A DNA stretch of 64,000 nt. It comes from Solirubrum sp044628455 (GTDB lineage Bacteria > Bacteroidota > Bacteroidia > Cytophagales > Hymenobacteraceae). Shown here piece by piece: positions 33,532 through 41,584 of the stretch (positions are counted from its first letter, which is position 1; each line of letters opens with the position of its first letter). A program made the translations under genes and the position numbers. The notes beneath the pieces were generated by a model. It ran no database searches. It was given only the letters and a program-made list of their open reading frames with translations, and was not told the origin of the DNA. Location of the stretch: the NCBI RefSeq assembly GCF_044628455.1, contig NZ_JBIYZW010000001.1:2294001-2358000 (forward strand), in the 5' to 3' direction.

Positions 33532-34931
33532 AACACTTCTTCGCACTACTGGGGGCGCTGCTGCTGGCTTTCGGCGGCCGGGCCCAATCGTTTCCCGTCG
33601 ATACGCTGGTGAAAACCGGCCCGCTGAACCAGCGCATCAACCTGGTGTTTCTCAGCGACGGGTACCAAGCCAGCGAGCTAAACCAGTTCCGCACCGACGT
33701 CGACCAGATTGTGGCCGAGCTGTTCAACCAGACGCCCTTCCGCGAGTACCGGCCCTACTTCAACGTGTTTGCCGTGCGCGTGCCCTCGGTGCAGTCGGGC
33801 GCCAGCCACCCGCGTACCGCCTCCGACTGCGGCGCCAGCACCCTGCCCACGGGCAGCGTCAACAACTACTTCGGCAGCGCCTTCGACCAGGGCGGCATTC
33901 ACCGCCTGGTGGTGCCCACCCGCATGGCCACGGTGATGAGCGTGCTGGCCCGCAACCTGCCGCAGTACGACCAGGCCTTTGTGGTGGTGAACACGCCCGA
34001 GTACGGCGGCTCGGGCGGCACGCTGGCCACGTCGTCTACCCACCCCAGCGCCAAGGAAATCGGCATCCACGAAGTCGGCCACTCGTTTGCCGGCCTCGCC
34101 GATGAGTACTGGGCCGGTCCGCAGTATGCCCGCGAGCGGCCCAACATGACCCAGCAGACCAACCCGCTGCTGGTGAAGTGGGCCGCGTGGATGAACACCA
34201 ACGGCGTGGGCATTTACCCGCACACCGGCGACGCGAGCTGGAAAAAGCCCCACCAGGGCTGCAAGATGCAGCAGTTGGGTGTGCCCTTCTGCAGCGTGTG
34301 CCGCGAAACCTTCGTGGAGCGCATTCATACCCTGGCCTTGCCCCTGCAAAGCTTCACGCCGTCCCCGCCCGTCGTCAATGGCCCCAGCCAGGATGTGAAC
34401 CTCACGCTGAACCTGCTGCACCCGGCGGCGCCCAGCCCGCTGCGCGTGGTGTGGAAGCGCGGCAGCACCGTGGTGGCCCGCAACGTGGCGCAGCTGACGG
34501 TGGCCCTGGGTAGCCTGCCGCTGGGCCTCACCCGCATTCAGGCCGAAATCACCGACACCACGGCCCTCACCCGCAGTGCCAGCCACCTCACCCAGCACAC
34601 CTACGCAGTAACCTGGGACGTGAACCGCACCGTTACCGGCACCCGCACCACGGCCGCAGCCTATGAGTACCGCCTGGAAACCTACCCCAACCCCGTGGCT
34701 GCCGAGCTGAATTTGAGCTACACCCTGAGCCGGGCGCTGCCGGTGGAAATTACGGTGCTCGACGACGCGGGCCGCAAGCTGAAAACCCCGCTGCGCCGCA
34801 GCGCCCAGCGGGCCGGCACCCACGAGTACCGGTTCTCGGCGGCCGAGCTGGGCCTGCGCCGCCCCGGCCGCTACCTGCTGGTGCTCGACATCGACGGCAA
34901 CCGCGTCACCCGCCCCCTGGTTAGGGAGTAG
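33528..34931 (+). CDS. M64 family metallopeptidase with T9SS type A sorting domain
   Basis: The protein has 467 residues. A signal peptide (1-20) precedes an M64 (IgA peptidase family) catalytic domain, about 24-275: INLVFLSDGYQASELNQF is the family N-terminal motif and HEVGHSFAGLADEY (181-194) is the HExxH zinc site with Glu182 as base. A beta-sandwich region (about 280-370) follows, then a T9SS type A sorting domain (about 384-467, ETYPNPVAAELNLSYTL). The peptidase should be secreted to the cell surface or medium. M64 members include clostridial IgA protease, but most homologues have unknown substrates. The TAG stop is the first three bases of an array of TAGTTGG repeats. Confidence 0.92.
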   Translation: MKHFFALLGALLLAFGGRAQSFPVDTLVKTGPLNQRINLVFLSDGYQASELNQFRTDVDQIVAELFNQTPFREYRPYFNVFAVRVPSVQSGASHPRTASDCGASTLPTGSVNNYFGSAFDQGGIHRLVVPTRMATVMSVLARNLPQYDQAFVVVNTPEYGGSGGTLATSSTHPSAKEIGIHEVGHSFAGLADEYWAGPQYARERPNMTQQTNPLLVKWAAWMNTNGVGIYPHTGDASWKKPHQGCKMQQLGVPFCSVCRETFVERIHTLALPLQSFTPSPPVVNGPSQDVNLTLNLLHPAAPSPLRVVWKRGSTVVARNVAQLTVALGSLPLGLTRIQAEITDTTALTRSASHLTQHTYAVTWDVNRTVTGTRTTAAAYEYRLETYPNPVAAELNLSYTLSRALPVEITVLDDAGRKLKTPLRRSAQRAGTHEYRFSAAELGLRRPGRYLLVLDIDGNRVTRPLVRE

Positions 34932-35068
34932 TTGGTAGTTGGTAGTTGGTAGTTGGTAGTTGGTAGTTGGTAGTTGGTAGTTGGTAGCGTGTACTGGCCT
35001 GCCTGAACCGGGTTGCGGGAAAACGCACGACTAACAACGAAAAACGAATAACCAGCAACCAATAACCA
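34929..35068. repeat. Facing heptamer arrays between the M64 peptidase gene and amt
   Basis: Left arm: 34929-34987 holds eight perfect tandem copies of TAGTTGG plus three bases. Right arm: 35027-35068 holds six degenerate units (ACGACTA, ACAACGA, AAAACGA, ATAACCA, GCAACCA, ATAACCA), the reverse-complement family. The two arms lie between convergent genes. Confidence 0.9.
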
Positions 35069-35075
35069 GCCAGTC

Positions 35076-36455
35076 TCAGCTGCGGGCGGCCAGCGCCTCG
35101 GGGCGGTAGCTGCGCTCAAACTCTTCGTCGACGTGGTAGGTCGATTCCTCGTGCTGGCTCAGGTCAAGGCCGAGGTCTTCGTCGGCGGGCTTCACGCGCA
35201 GGGCAAAAAACCGGTCGGTGAGCTTGAGCAGCAACCAGGCCCCGCCAAACGAGTAGGCCACCACAATCAGCAGCCCCAGCACGTGGTAGCCGAACACGGT
35301 GGCGTCGCCGTGAATCAGACCCACCTTGTCGGCAAACACGCCGGTGAGCAGCATGCCCACAATGCCGCCCAGCCCGTGACAGGGAAACACGTCGAGGGTA
35401 TCGTCGATGGTGGTGCGCGAGTTCTGCCAGTGCACGGCGGCGTGGCTGATGAGCGCGGCCAGCACCCCAAATAGCAGGCTCTGGCCGTAGCTCACGTAGC
35501 CAGCGGCCGGCGTAATGGCCACCAGCCCCACCACGGCCCCAATACAGGCGCCTACGGCCGTGGGTTTGCCGCCGCGGGCCACTTCCACCAGCAGCCAGGC
35601 AATGAGGGCCGCGGCCGAGGCCAGGTTGGTGTTGACGAAGGCCGTTGCCGCCAGCTCGTTGGCGCCCAGGGCCGAGCCCGCGTTGAAGCCAAACCAGCCA
35701 AACCACAGCAGCCCGGTGCCCAGCAGCACGTAGGGCACGTTGGGCGTAGAGAACGAAGTGGCGCGCACGTGGGCCGAGCGGCGGCCCAGCACCAGGGCCC
35801 CAGCCAGGGCCGCAATGCCCGCCGAGATGTGCACCACCGTGCCGCCGGCGAAGTCGAGCACGCCCCAGCGGCGCAGGAAGCCCTCGGGGTGCCAGGTCCA
35901 GTGCGCCAGCGGGCAGTAGATGAACAGGCAAAACAGCACCATGAAGGCCAGGTAGCCCTTGAAGCGCACCCGCTCGGCAAACGAGCCGGTAATCAGCGCC
36001 GGGGTGATGATGGCGAATTTGAGCTGAAAGGCGAAGTAGAGAATAAACGGAATGCCCGGCGAAAGCAGCGGGTGCGGGGCCGTACCCACATTGCGCAGCA
36101 GGGCGTAGGTGAAGGGGTTGCCGATGAGCCCGTGCCAGGAGTCGCCGTAGGCCAGCGAGAAGCCCACGAAGTAAAACACCAGGGTGATGACGCCCAGGGC
36201 CACGAAGCTCTGCAGCATGGTGGAAATGACGTTTTTGGGCCGCACCATGCCGCCGTAGAAAAACGACAGGCCCGGCGTCATGATCAACACGAAAGCGGTA
36301 GCGGTGAGCATCCAGGCCACGTCGGCAGGATTAAGGCTGCCCGGCGCGGCCGCCGGGTGGGTGGCCGGGTAAACGGCCGCCACCAGCGTGCCCAGTAGTA
36401 GTGCGCCCAGTACCAGCCGGGAAACCGAAAGCCGAGGGAAAGAAAATACACTCAT
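35076..36455 (-). CDS. amt: Ammonium transporter (Amt/Rh family)
   Basis: The protein has 459 residues. An N-terminal signal-like helix is followed by eleven transmembrane segments. SFFYGGMVRPKNVISTM (64-80) and DFAGGTVVHISAGIAALAGA, containing His209 of the pore twin-His pair, are the family signatures. The second pore His is in PCHGLGGIVGMLLTGVF. The cytoplasmic C-terminal tail (DLGLDLSQHEES onward) is conserved in the family and couples subunits. It forms a trimeric inner-membrane ammonium channel. No glnK/PII gene is adjacent. The upstream region (36456-36660) is unusually AT-rich. Confidence 0.95.
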   Translation of the reverse strand: MSVFSFPRLSVSRLVLGALLLGTLVAAVYPATHPAAAPGSLNPADVAWMLTATAFVLIMTPGLSFFYGGMVRPKNVISTMLQSFVALGVITLVFYFVGFSLAYGDSWHGLIGNPFTYALLRNVGTAPHPLLSPGIPFILYFAFQLKFAIITPALITGSFAERVRFKGYLAFMVLFCLFIYCPLAHWTWHPEGFLRRWGVLDFAGGTVVHISAGIAALAGALVLGRRSAHVRATSFSTPNVPYVLLGTGLLWFGWFGFNAGSALGANELAATAFVNTNLASAAALIAWLLVEVARGGKPTAVGACIGAVVGLVAITPAAGYVSYGQSLLFGVLAALISHAAVHWQNSRTTIDDTLDVFPCHGLGGIVGMLLTGVFADKVGLIHGDATVFGYHVLGLLIVVAYSFGGAWLLLKLTDRFFALRVKPADEDLGLDLSQHEESTYHVDEEFERSYRPEALAARS

Positions 36456-36651
36456 TGCAACATGCCCTTAAATTTTACAGGCAATCTATATTCATTCGCC
36501 ACATTATCAACGCAAGGCCCCTTGTTTTTATATCCCATTTCATAAAATACCCGCAATTCAAGAGCATTACCCCCTAATAAAACAACCCTCTGCTTACGTG
36601 CATCTACAAATCAATAGCCCTGTAGTGGTCTTGCCCATCCTGCGCCCGGAA

Positions 36652-36683
36652 TTTCGCTGACCTAGCCGCCGGGCGTACCTTGC
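36652..36683 (+). promoter_or_regulatory. Promoter of the AAA/TPR cluster
   Basis: TTTC (36652-36655), 20 bases, then TAccTTGc (36676-36683). Spacing is right and one base differs from consensus in each box. The ATG follows 22 bases later. Confidence 0.6.
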
Positions 36684-36705
36684 AGCTTCAACCCAACTGC
36701 CTGAG

Positions 36706-38082
36706 ATGTCAGCCGCTTCTTTCCAGCCCGACCTGCAGCCTTTGCTCGACGCCCTGGCTTTTTCGCCCGAAAACCTGGTGCTACGCCGCCACGTGGCCGC
36801 TCAGCTGCGCCTGGCCGGCCGACTCGCCGAAGCCGAAACCCACTACCGCACCGGCCTGCGCCAGGCCCCCGATGATGCCGAGCTGCAACTGGGCCTGGCC
36901 GAAACCTACGCCGCCCTGGGCAAGCCGTCGGCGGCGCTGGTGGTGGTGGAAGAGCTGCTGAGCCACCAGCCCGAGCTGGCCGCGGCCCACCTGCTGCACG
37001 CCCGCCTGCTGGCTCGCGCCGGCGGCAGCTCCCAGGAAGCCCGCGAGGCCTACCGCCACGCCCAGGCCCTCGATGCTTCCCTGCACGATGCCGGGCTGGA
37101 CGAGCAGCTGGGCTTGCGCCCGGCCGCCGTGCCCGCCGGCGGGGGCGAGCCGCTGCCCCTGGGCTCGGCCGTCAGCCCCGCCGGCCTCGACGAGCGGGCC
37201 TTGTTTGCCGGCCTCGAAAAGCCCAAAATCACCTTTGCCGAGGTGGGCGGCATGGAAGCCGTGAAGGAGGAAATCCGCCTCAAGATCATTCACCCCCTGC
37301 AGTACGCCGACCTCTACAAGGCCTACGGCAAGGCCGCGGGCGGCGGGCTGCTGCTCTACGGGCCGCCCGGCTGCGGCAAAACCCACCTGGCCCGGGCCAC
37401 TGCCGGTGAGGTGCAGGCCTCGTTCATTCACGTGGGCATCAGCGACATTCTCGACATGTACCTGGGTCAGAGCGAGAAGAAGCTGCACGAGCTGTTTGAG
37501 CTGGCGCGCCTGCAGGCCCCCTGCGTGCTGTTTTTCGACGAAGTAGACGCCCTGGCCGCCAACCGCCACGATTTGCGCCAGAGCGCGGGCCGCACCCTCA
37601 TCAACCAGTTTCTGGAAGAGCTCGACGGCGCCCGCAGCTCCAACGACGGCGTGCTGGTGCTGGCCGCCACCAACGCCCCCTGGCACCTCGACCCGGCCTT
37701 CCGCCGCCCCGGCCGCTTCGACCGCATTGTGCTGGTGACGCCGCCCGACGAGCCGGCCCGCACCGCCATCCTGCAGGTACAGCTGCAGGGCAAGCCCGTG
37801 GACGACAAGCTGAGCTTGCCGGCCGTGGCCGCGCAGACCGCCGGCTTCTCGGGCGCCGACCTGAAAGCCGTGGTGGATACCGCCGTGGAAACCCGCCTGC
37901 GCGAGTCGATGCGCGCCGGCCGCCCCCTGCCCGTGCAGCAAAGCGACCTGCTGGCCGCCGCCAAGCAGGTGCGCCCCAGCACCAAGGAGTGGTTTGCCAC
38001 CGCCAAAAACTACGCCCTGTACTCCAACGAGGGTGGCACCTACGACGACATTCTCGCTTACCTGGGCATCAAAAAGCCCTAA
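36706..38082 (+). CDS. TPR-AAA+ ATPase (Cdc48/Vps4-like classical AAA domain)
   Basis: The protein has 458 residues. The N-terminal half (about 10-125) is a TPR array of about three repeats (ETHYRTGLRQAPDDAELQLG). A linker leads to a classical AAA domain starting ITFAEVGGMEAVKEEIRLKI. Walker A GPPGCGKT is at 219-226 and Walker B LFFDEVD at 275-281. An aromatic pore loop (MYLGQSEKK, Tyr252) and a second region of homology with arginine fingers (FRRPGRFDR) are intact. The C-terminus (STKEWFATAKNYALYSNEGGTYDDILAYLG) resembles the C-terminal part of meiotic-clade AAA proteins. It should be a hexameric motor that threads or remodels proteins. Three TPR membrane proteins follow at once. Function is unknown. 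Confidence 0.85.
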   Translation: MSAASFQPDLQPLLDALAFSPENLVLRRHVAAQLRLAGRLAEAETHYRTGLRQAPDDAELQLGLAETYAALGKPSAALVVVEELLSHQPELAAAHLLHARLLARAGGSSQEAREAYRHAQALDASLHDAGLDEQLGLRPAAVPAGGGEPLPLGSAVSPAGLDERALFAGLEKPKITFAEVGGMEAVKEEIRLKIIHPLQYADLYKAYGKAAGGGLLLYGPPGCGKTHLARATAGEVQASFIHVGISDILDMYLGQSEKKLHELFELARLQAPCVLFFDEVDALAANRHDLRQSAGRTLINQFLEELDGARSSNDGVLVLAATNAPWHLDPAFRRPGRFDRIVLVTPPDEPARTAILQVQLQGKPVDDKLSLPAVAAQTAGFSGADLKAVVDTAVETRLRESMRAGRPLPVQQSDLLAAAKQVRPSTKEWFATAKNYALYSNEGGTYDDILAYLGIKKP

Positions 38083-38095
38083 GCCCACCACGCGC

Positions 38096-39151
38096 ATGAG
38101 CGAGGCAAGCCCCATCTGGCAGGAACGCGCCCAGCTGCTGTTGCGTCTGCGCCGGCCCGCCGACGCGGCGCAGCTGGCGGCCCGGCAACTGACCCTCGAT
38201 GCACGGAACGTCACGGCGCAGCTCACGCTCGCCCAGGCCCTGCTCGCGCAAAACCAGCTGGTGCGGGCTGCCGAGGTTGCGGCCGAAGCAGTGCACACCG
38301 ACCCGGAAGAGCCCGCGGCCCACTACCTGCTGGCGCTGGCCCTGCAGTACCAGGGCCGGCACAGCGCCGCCGAAGGGCCGCTGGCAACCGCGCTGCGGCT
38401 CAATCCCTACGAACCCGATTACCACGGCCGCCGCAGCGTGAGTTTTTACCACCAGAAGCGCCTGCGTCAGGCGCTGGCAGCTGCCGATGCGGGCCTGGCC
38501 ATCAATCCGCACCACGCCGACTGCCTGCTGTGGCGCGCCATGAGCTGCGAAGCCCTGCACCGCTCTGCGGCGGCCGACCAGGCCTTCGCAACCCTGCTGC
38601 AACTGGCGCCCACCGACCCCGTCGCCCACACCAACCGGGGCATTTTGCTGTACTACCGCGAAAACTTCGCAGCGGCCCGCAACCATTTCCACGAGGCCCT
38701 GCGCTTCGACCCGAACCTGAATCTGGCCCAGCAATACCTGAAACGGCTACCGGACAAAGGCCCGCCCCAGGCTGCCCCGAAGATTGACCTGACGCTGATG
38801 CCGTGGTGGGGCTGGCTGGGCTGGGTGGTATCGTTTATCGTGCTGGCCGGGGAGCGGCTGCTGCGGCCGGCGGCGGGCCATGCCCTGGCCTTTACCGGCT
38901 GCGCTATCCTGGCGCTGCTGGCCGGCCTGGCAGTTGGCTATAGCTTGCACCTGCGCCTGCACGCGCGCTGGCCCGGTACCGCCGGTTGGCTGGCCGCGCT
39001 GGTGGGTATGCTGGGGCTGGCGGAGCATCAGCAACAAACGGGGCAGCCCGACCACGCCATGCTGTTGCTGCGCCTGGCCGCCGCGCTGGCCCTGCTGCGC
39101 ACCATGTATGCCCACGGGCAGCTGAAACACCTTAAGCAGCGGGTAGGGTGA
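38096..39151 (+). CDS. TPR membrane protein A of the AAA cluster
   Basis: The protein has 351 residues. Residues about 5-235 form roughly six TPRs (for example AADAGLAINPHHADCLLWRAMSCEAL). The C-terminus (about 240-340) carries about four hydrophobic segments (WLGWVVSFIVLAGERLL, ILALLAGLAVGYSL, AGWLAALVGMLGL, MLLLRLAAALALLRTM). There is no signal peptide, so the TPR region should lie in the cytoplasm. It starts 13 bases after the ATPase stop and overlaps the next start (GTGA at 39148-39151). The TPR end (NHFHEALRFDPNL) matches those of proteins B and C, so the three are paralogues. Confidence 0.8.
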   Translation: MSEASPIWQERAQLLLRLRRPADAAQLAARQLTLDARNVTAQLTLAQALLAQNQLVRAAEVAAEAVHTDPEEPAAHYLLALALQYQGRHSAAEGPLATALRLNPYEPDYHGRRSVSFYHQKRLRQALAAADAGLAINPHHADCLLWRAMSCEALHRSAAADQAFATLLQLAPTDPVAHTNRGILLYYRENFAAARNHFHEALRFDPNLNLAQQYLKRLPDKGPPQAAPKIDLTLMPWWGWLGWVVSFIVLAGERLLRPAAGHALAFTGCAILALLAGLAVGYSLHLRLHARWPGTAGWLAALVGMLGLAEHQQQTGQPDHAMLLLRLAAALALLRTMYAHGQLKHLKQRVG

Positions 39152-40218
39152 GCGGGGTAATCAGCGGCGGCGAGCTGCACCGCCTGGAGATGTTGTTCGA
39201 CGTGCGGCGCCTGGATTTGGCGGAAGAGGTCGTGACGCGGCTGCTGATCCAGCATCCGCAATCGGCCCAGCTGCACCGCCTGCTGGGCCGGGCGCTGTAC
39301 CACCAGGGCAAGCTGCCGGCCGCCGGTCAGGCCGTGCGCACGGCCATCCAGCTGGACCCGCAACACGGTTATGGCTTTTTCCTGCAGGGGCTGATCCAGG
39401 CCGACGGCGGCCAGGCCACGGCGGCCGAAAGCAGTTTCCGGGAAGCCATCCGGCTAAGCCCCCGGGCCGCCGGCTATTGGGTAGCGCTGGGCTATAGCTG
39501 CCACGCGCAGCAGCGCCCAACGGAGGCCCTCGACGCCCTGAACCAGGCCCTGGCGCTGGCCCCGGCCAACCCCGAAGCCTGGCGCTACCGCTACGCCGTG
39601 CTGGTAAGTTTGGCCGACTATCCGGCCGCCGACCAAGCCCTGCGCCACTGGCTGCGCCTGAGTCCCACGGACGCCCGCGCCCAGCTGGCGGCCGGTCAAA
39701 CTGCCCTGCGCCACCACGATTACTCCGCCGCCCGGCAGCACCTCACCGAAGCCCTGCGCCTGGAGCCTGGCTTGCAGGCCGCCAAACCAGGTTTAGCCAC
39801 CGCCCTGAAACGCCGCTTTGCCTTGCAGCGCTGGTTTGATGCCGGCAAGCAGCGTATGGACGCGCTTTACCTGCGCGGCACCGAGGGCCACCTGGGCGCG
39901 CTGCTGCTGGTGGTCGTGCTCAGCATTGTCCTTGCCTACCTGTGCGTGCCGCTGCTGCTGGCCTACCTCGGCCTTTACCTGCGCTGGCGCCTCGACCCGC
40001 AGGTTCGGCGGCTGCTGAGCAAGCAGCCCCGCTTTAGCCTCAACCAGTGCCTCCTTGGCACCCGCCGCGAGCTAATGCTGGCCCTGCTGCTGATTGCCTT
40101 GCTGGGGGTAAGCCTAGTGGGCATGTTGCTCGACCACAGCTGGGCGTACCCCCTGGCGGCGGGGCTGCTGCTGGCGGTGTTTGCCGCTGCTTGGGTTGCG
40201 GCTCGAGCCAGGCCGTAA
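39148..40218 (+). CDS. TPR membrane protein B of the AAA cluster
   Basis: The protein has 356 residues. A GTG start overlaps the upstream stop by four bases. Residues about 5-230 form about six TPRs (ESSFREAIRLSPRAAGYWVALG, ALNQALALAPANPEAWRYR, QHLTEALRLEPGLQAAKPGL). The C-terminus has about four transmembrane helices (ALLLVVVLSIVLAYLCVPLLLAYLGLYL, ELMLALLLIALLGVSLVGML and YPLAAGLLLAVFAAAWVA). The segment between TPRs and helices (ALKRRFALQRWF) is shared with protein C (SLKARFWLYNGF). It has no catalytic motif; the role is unknown. Confidence 0.8.
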   Translation: MSGVISGGELHRLEMLFDVRRLDLAEEVVTRLLIQHPQSAQLHRLLGRALYHQGKLPAAGQAVRTAIQLDPQHGYGFFLQGLIQADGGQATAAESSFREAIRLSPRAAGYWVALGYSCHAQQRPTEALDALNQALALAPANPEAWRYRYAVLVSLADYPAADQALRHWLRLSPTDARAQLAAGQTALRHHDYSAARQHLTEALRLEPGLQAAKPGLATALKRRFALQRWFDAGKQRMDALYLRGTEGHLGALLLVVVLSIVLAYLCVPLLLAYLGLYLRWRLDPQVRRLLSKQPRFSLNQCLLGTRRELMLALLLIALLGVSLVGMLLDHSWAYPLAAGLLLAVFAAAWVAARARP

Positions 40219-40281
40219 CTTTCCTCACTCATCGAGCCGCCTTTACTTTTTCAGCCGCTCGTTTTCCTGACTACGCCCCAC

Positions 40282-41487
40282 ATGCCCACTTCTTCTCCCG
40301 AGCGCGTTTCGCTGCTGCTCCAACAAAAGCGCCCCGACCTGGCCGAGCAGGAGGCTCGCCGCCTGCTGAGCGACGAGCCCCACGACGCCTACGTGCACGG
40401 CCTGCTGGCCCTGAGCCTGCTGCAGCAGCAGCGCCCGGCCGAGGCGTTGACTGCCGCCCAGGCCGCCGCCGCGCTGGAGCCCGAGTACGATTTCGCATTC
40501 TACGTGCAAAGCCTGGCGCACCTGCAGCTGCACGAGGCAGCCCGGGCGCAGGCCGCCATTGAAGAAGCCCTGCGCCTCGACCCCGAAGACGCCAACTACT
40601 ACCACGTGCTGGGCCAGCTGCGCTTTCAGCAACACCATTTGCGCGCCGCTCTGCAGGCCGCCGAGGCCGGACTCATCAGCGACCCGACCCACGTCGACTG
40701 CCTGAGCTTGCGCGCCCGCTGCCTGGCCCGCCTGGGCCGCCGCGAAGAAGCCGCCGCCGACTTCGACGAAGCCCTGCGCTACGGCCCCACCGACACCGGT
40801 ACCCACGCCGACCTGGGCTGGGTGGCGCTGGAGCGGGGCCGGGCCAAGGAAGCCGCCGGCCACTTCCGCGAGGCCCTGCGCCTGAACCCGACTTCCGACT
40901 ACGCCCGCGAGGGACTGGTAGCTTCGCTGAAAGCCCGTTTCTGGCTCTACAACGGCTTTTTCCGCTTCATGACGTGGACGCAGACTCTGAGCAGCGGGGC
41001 GCGCACGGGCTTGTTCATCGGCATGTTCGTGCTGGCCCGGCTGGTGCCGGCGCTGCTGCCGCTGTACCTGGCCTTCGTGGGTCTTAGCTGGTTTGCCGAG
41101 CCCCTGTTCAACACCCTGCTGCGCTTCAGCCGCGACGGAAGGCTGGCTCTGAGTCCGGAAGATACTGAGCACTCCAACGTTTTCGCGGCGCTGCTGCTGG
41201 GTGGGCTCACGGTCCTGGCCGTGTACAATCTGGCCTGGGCCTGGGAGCCGCTCGAGCTGCTGGGCATGGTGCTGCTGGGGCTGCTGTTTCCGGTAGCGGG
41301 CACCTACGCGCAGGCCAGGCCGCGGCAGCGGCGTATTTCCCGCTGGCTGGGCCTGGGCCTGGCGGCCACCGGGCTGCTGGCGGTGCTGCTGCTGGCCCTG
41401 GGCATGAGCGGCCACAACTTACTATTCGGCGCGTTCCTGCTGGGCACCCTGCTCTACGTGTGGGGCTTCGCGCTGCGCCCCAGCTAG
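40282..41487 (+). CDS. TPR membrane protein C of the AAA cluster
   Basis: The protein has 401 residues. TPRs fill about 5-210 (AQAAIEEALRLDPEDANYYHVLG, AAEAGLISDPTHVDCLSLRA, GHFREALRLNPTSDYAREGL). Then come five to six hydrophobic segments. The loop LRFSRDGRLALSPEDTEHSN between the second and third helices is distinctive and charged. It starts 63 bases after gene B. Shared phrases with A (AGL-x3-P-x-H-x-DCL-x2-RA) and B support origin by duplication. A hairpin follows the gene. Confidence 0.8.
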   Translation: MPTSSPERVSLLLQQKRPDLAEQEARRLLSDEPHDAYVHGLLALSLLQQQRPAEALTAAQAAAALEPEYDFAFYVQSLAHLQLHEAARAQAAIEEALRLDPEDANYYHVLGQLRFQQHHLRAALQAAEAGLISDPTHVDCLSLRARCLARLGRREEAAADFDEALRYGPTDTGTHADLGWVALERGRAKEAAGHFREALRLNPTSDYAREGLVASLKARFWLYNGFFRFMTWTQTLSSGARTGLFIGMFVLARLVPALLPLYLAFVGLSWFAEPLFNTLLRFSRDGRLALSPEDTEHSNVFAALLLGGLTVLAVYNLAWAWEPLELLGMVLLGLLFPVAGTYAQARPRQRRISRWLGLGLAATGLLAVLLLALGMSGHNLLFGAFLLGTLLYVWGFALRPS

Positions 41488-41515
41488 CATCAGCGGCTGC
41501 GGCCCGTTTTGTTTC

Positions 41516-41563
41516 GTCCGGTGGCCGGGATGGATGCAGCTGCCTCCATCCCTACCGCCGGAC
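41516..41563. terminator. Hairpin between the TPR cluster and the M28 peptidase gene
   Basis: The arms GTCCGGTGG...GGGATGGA and TCCATCCC...CCGCCGGAC pair with an internal mismatch region around a 10-base loop. It lies between convergent genes. Confidence 0.6.
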
Positions 41564-41584
41564 AGGCAGCTTGTCGGCCCGCGC

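Noticed and set aside
34929..34987. Regular repeats resembling a small CRISPR array
   Set aside because: The unit is 7 bases in perfect tandem with no spacers, and there are no cas genes.
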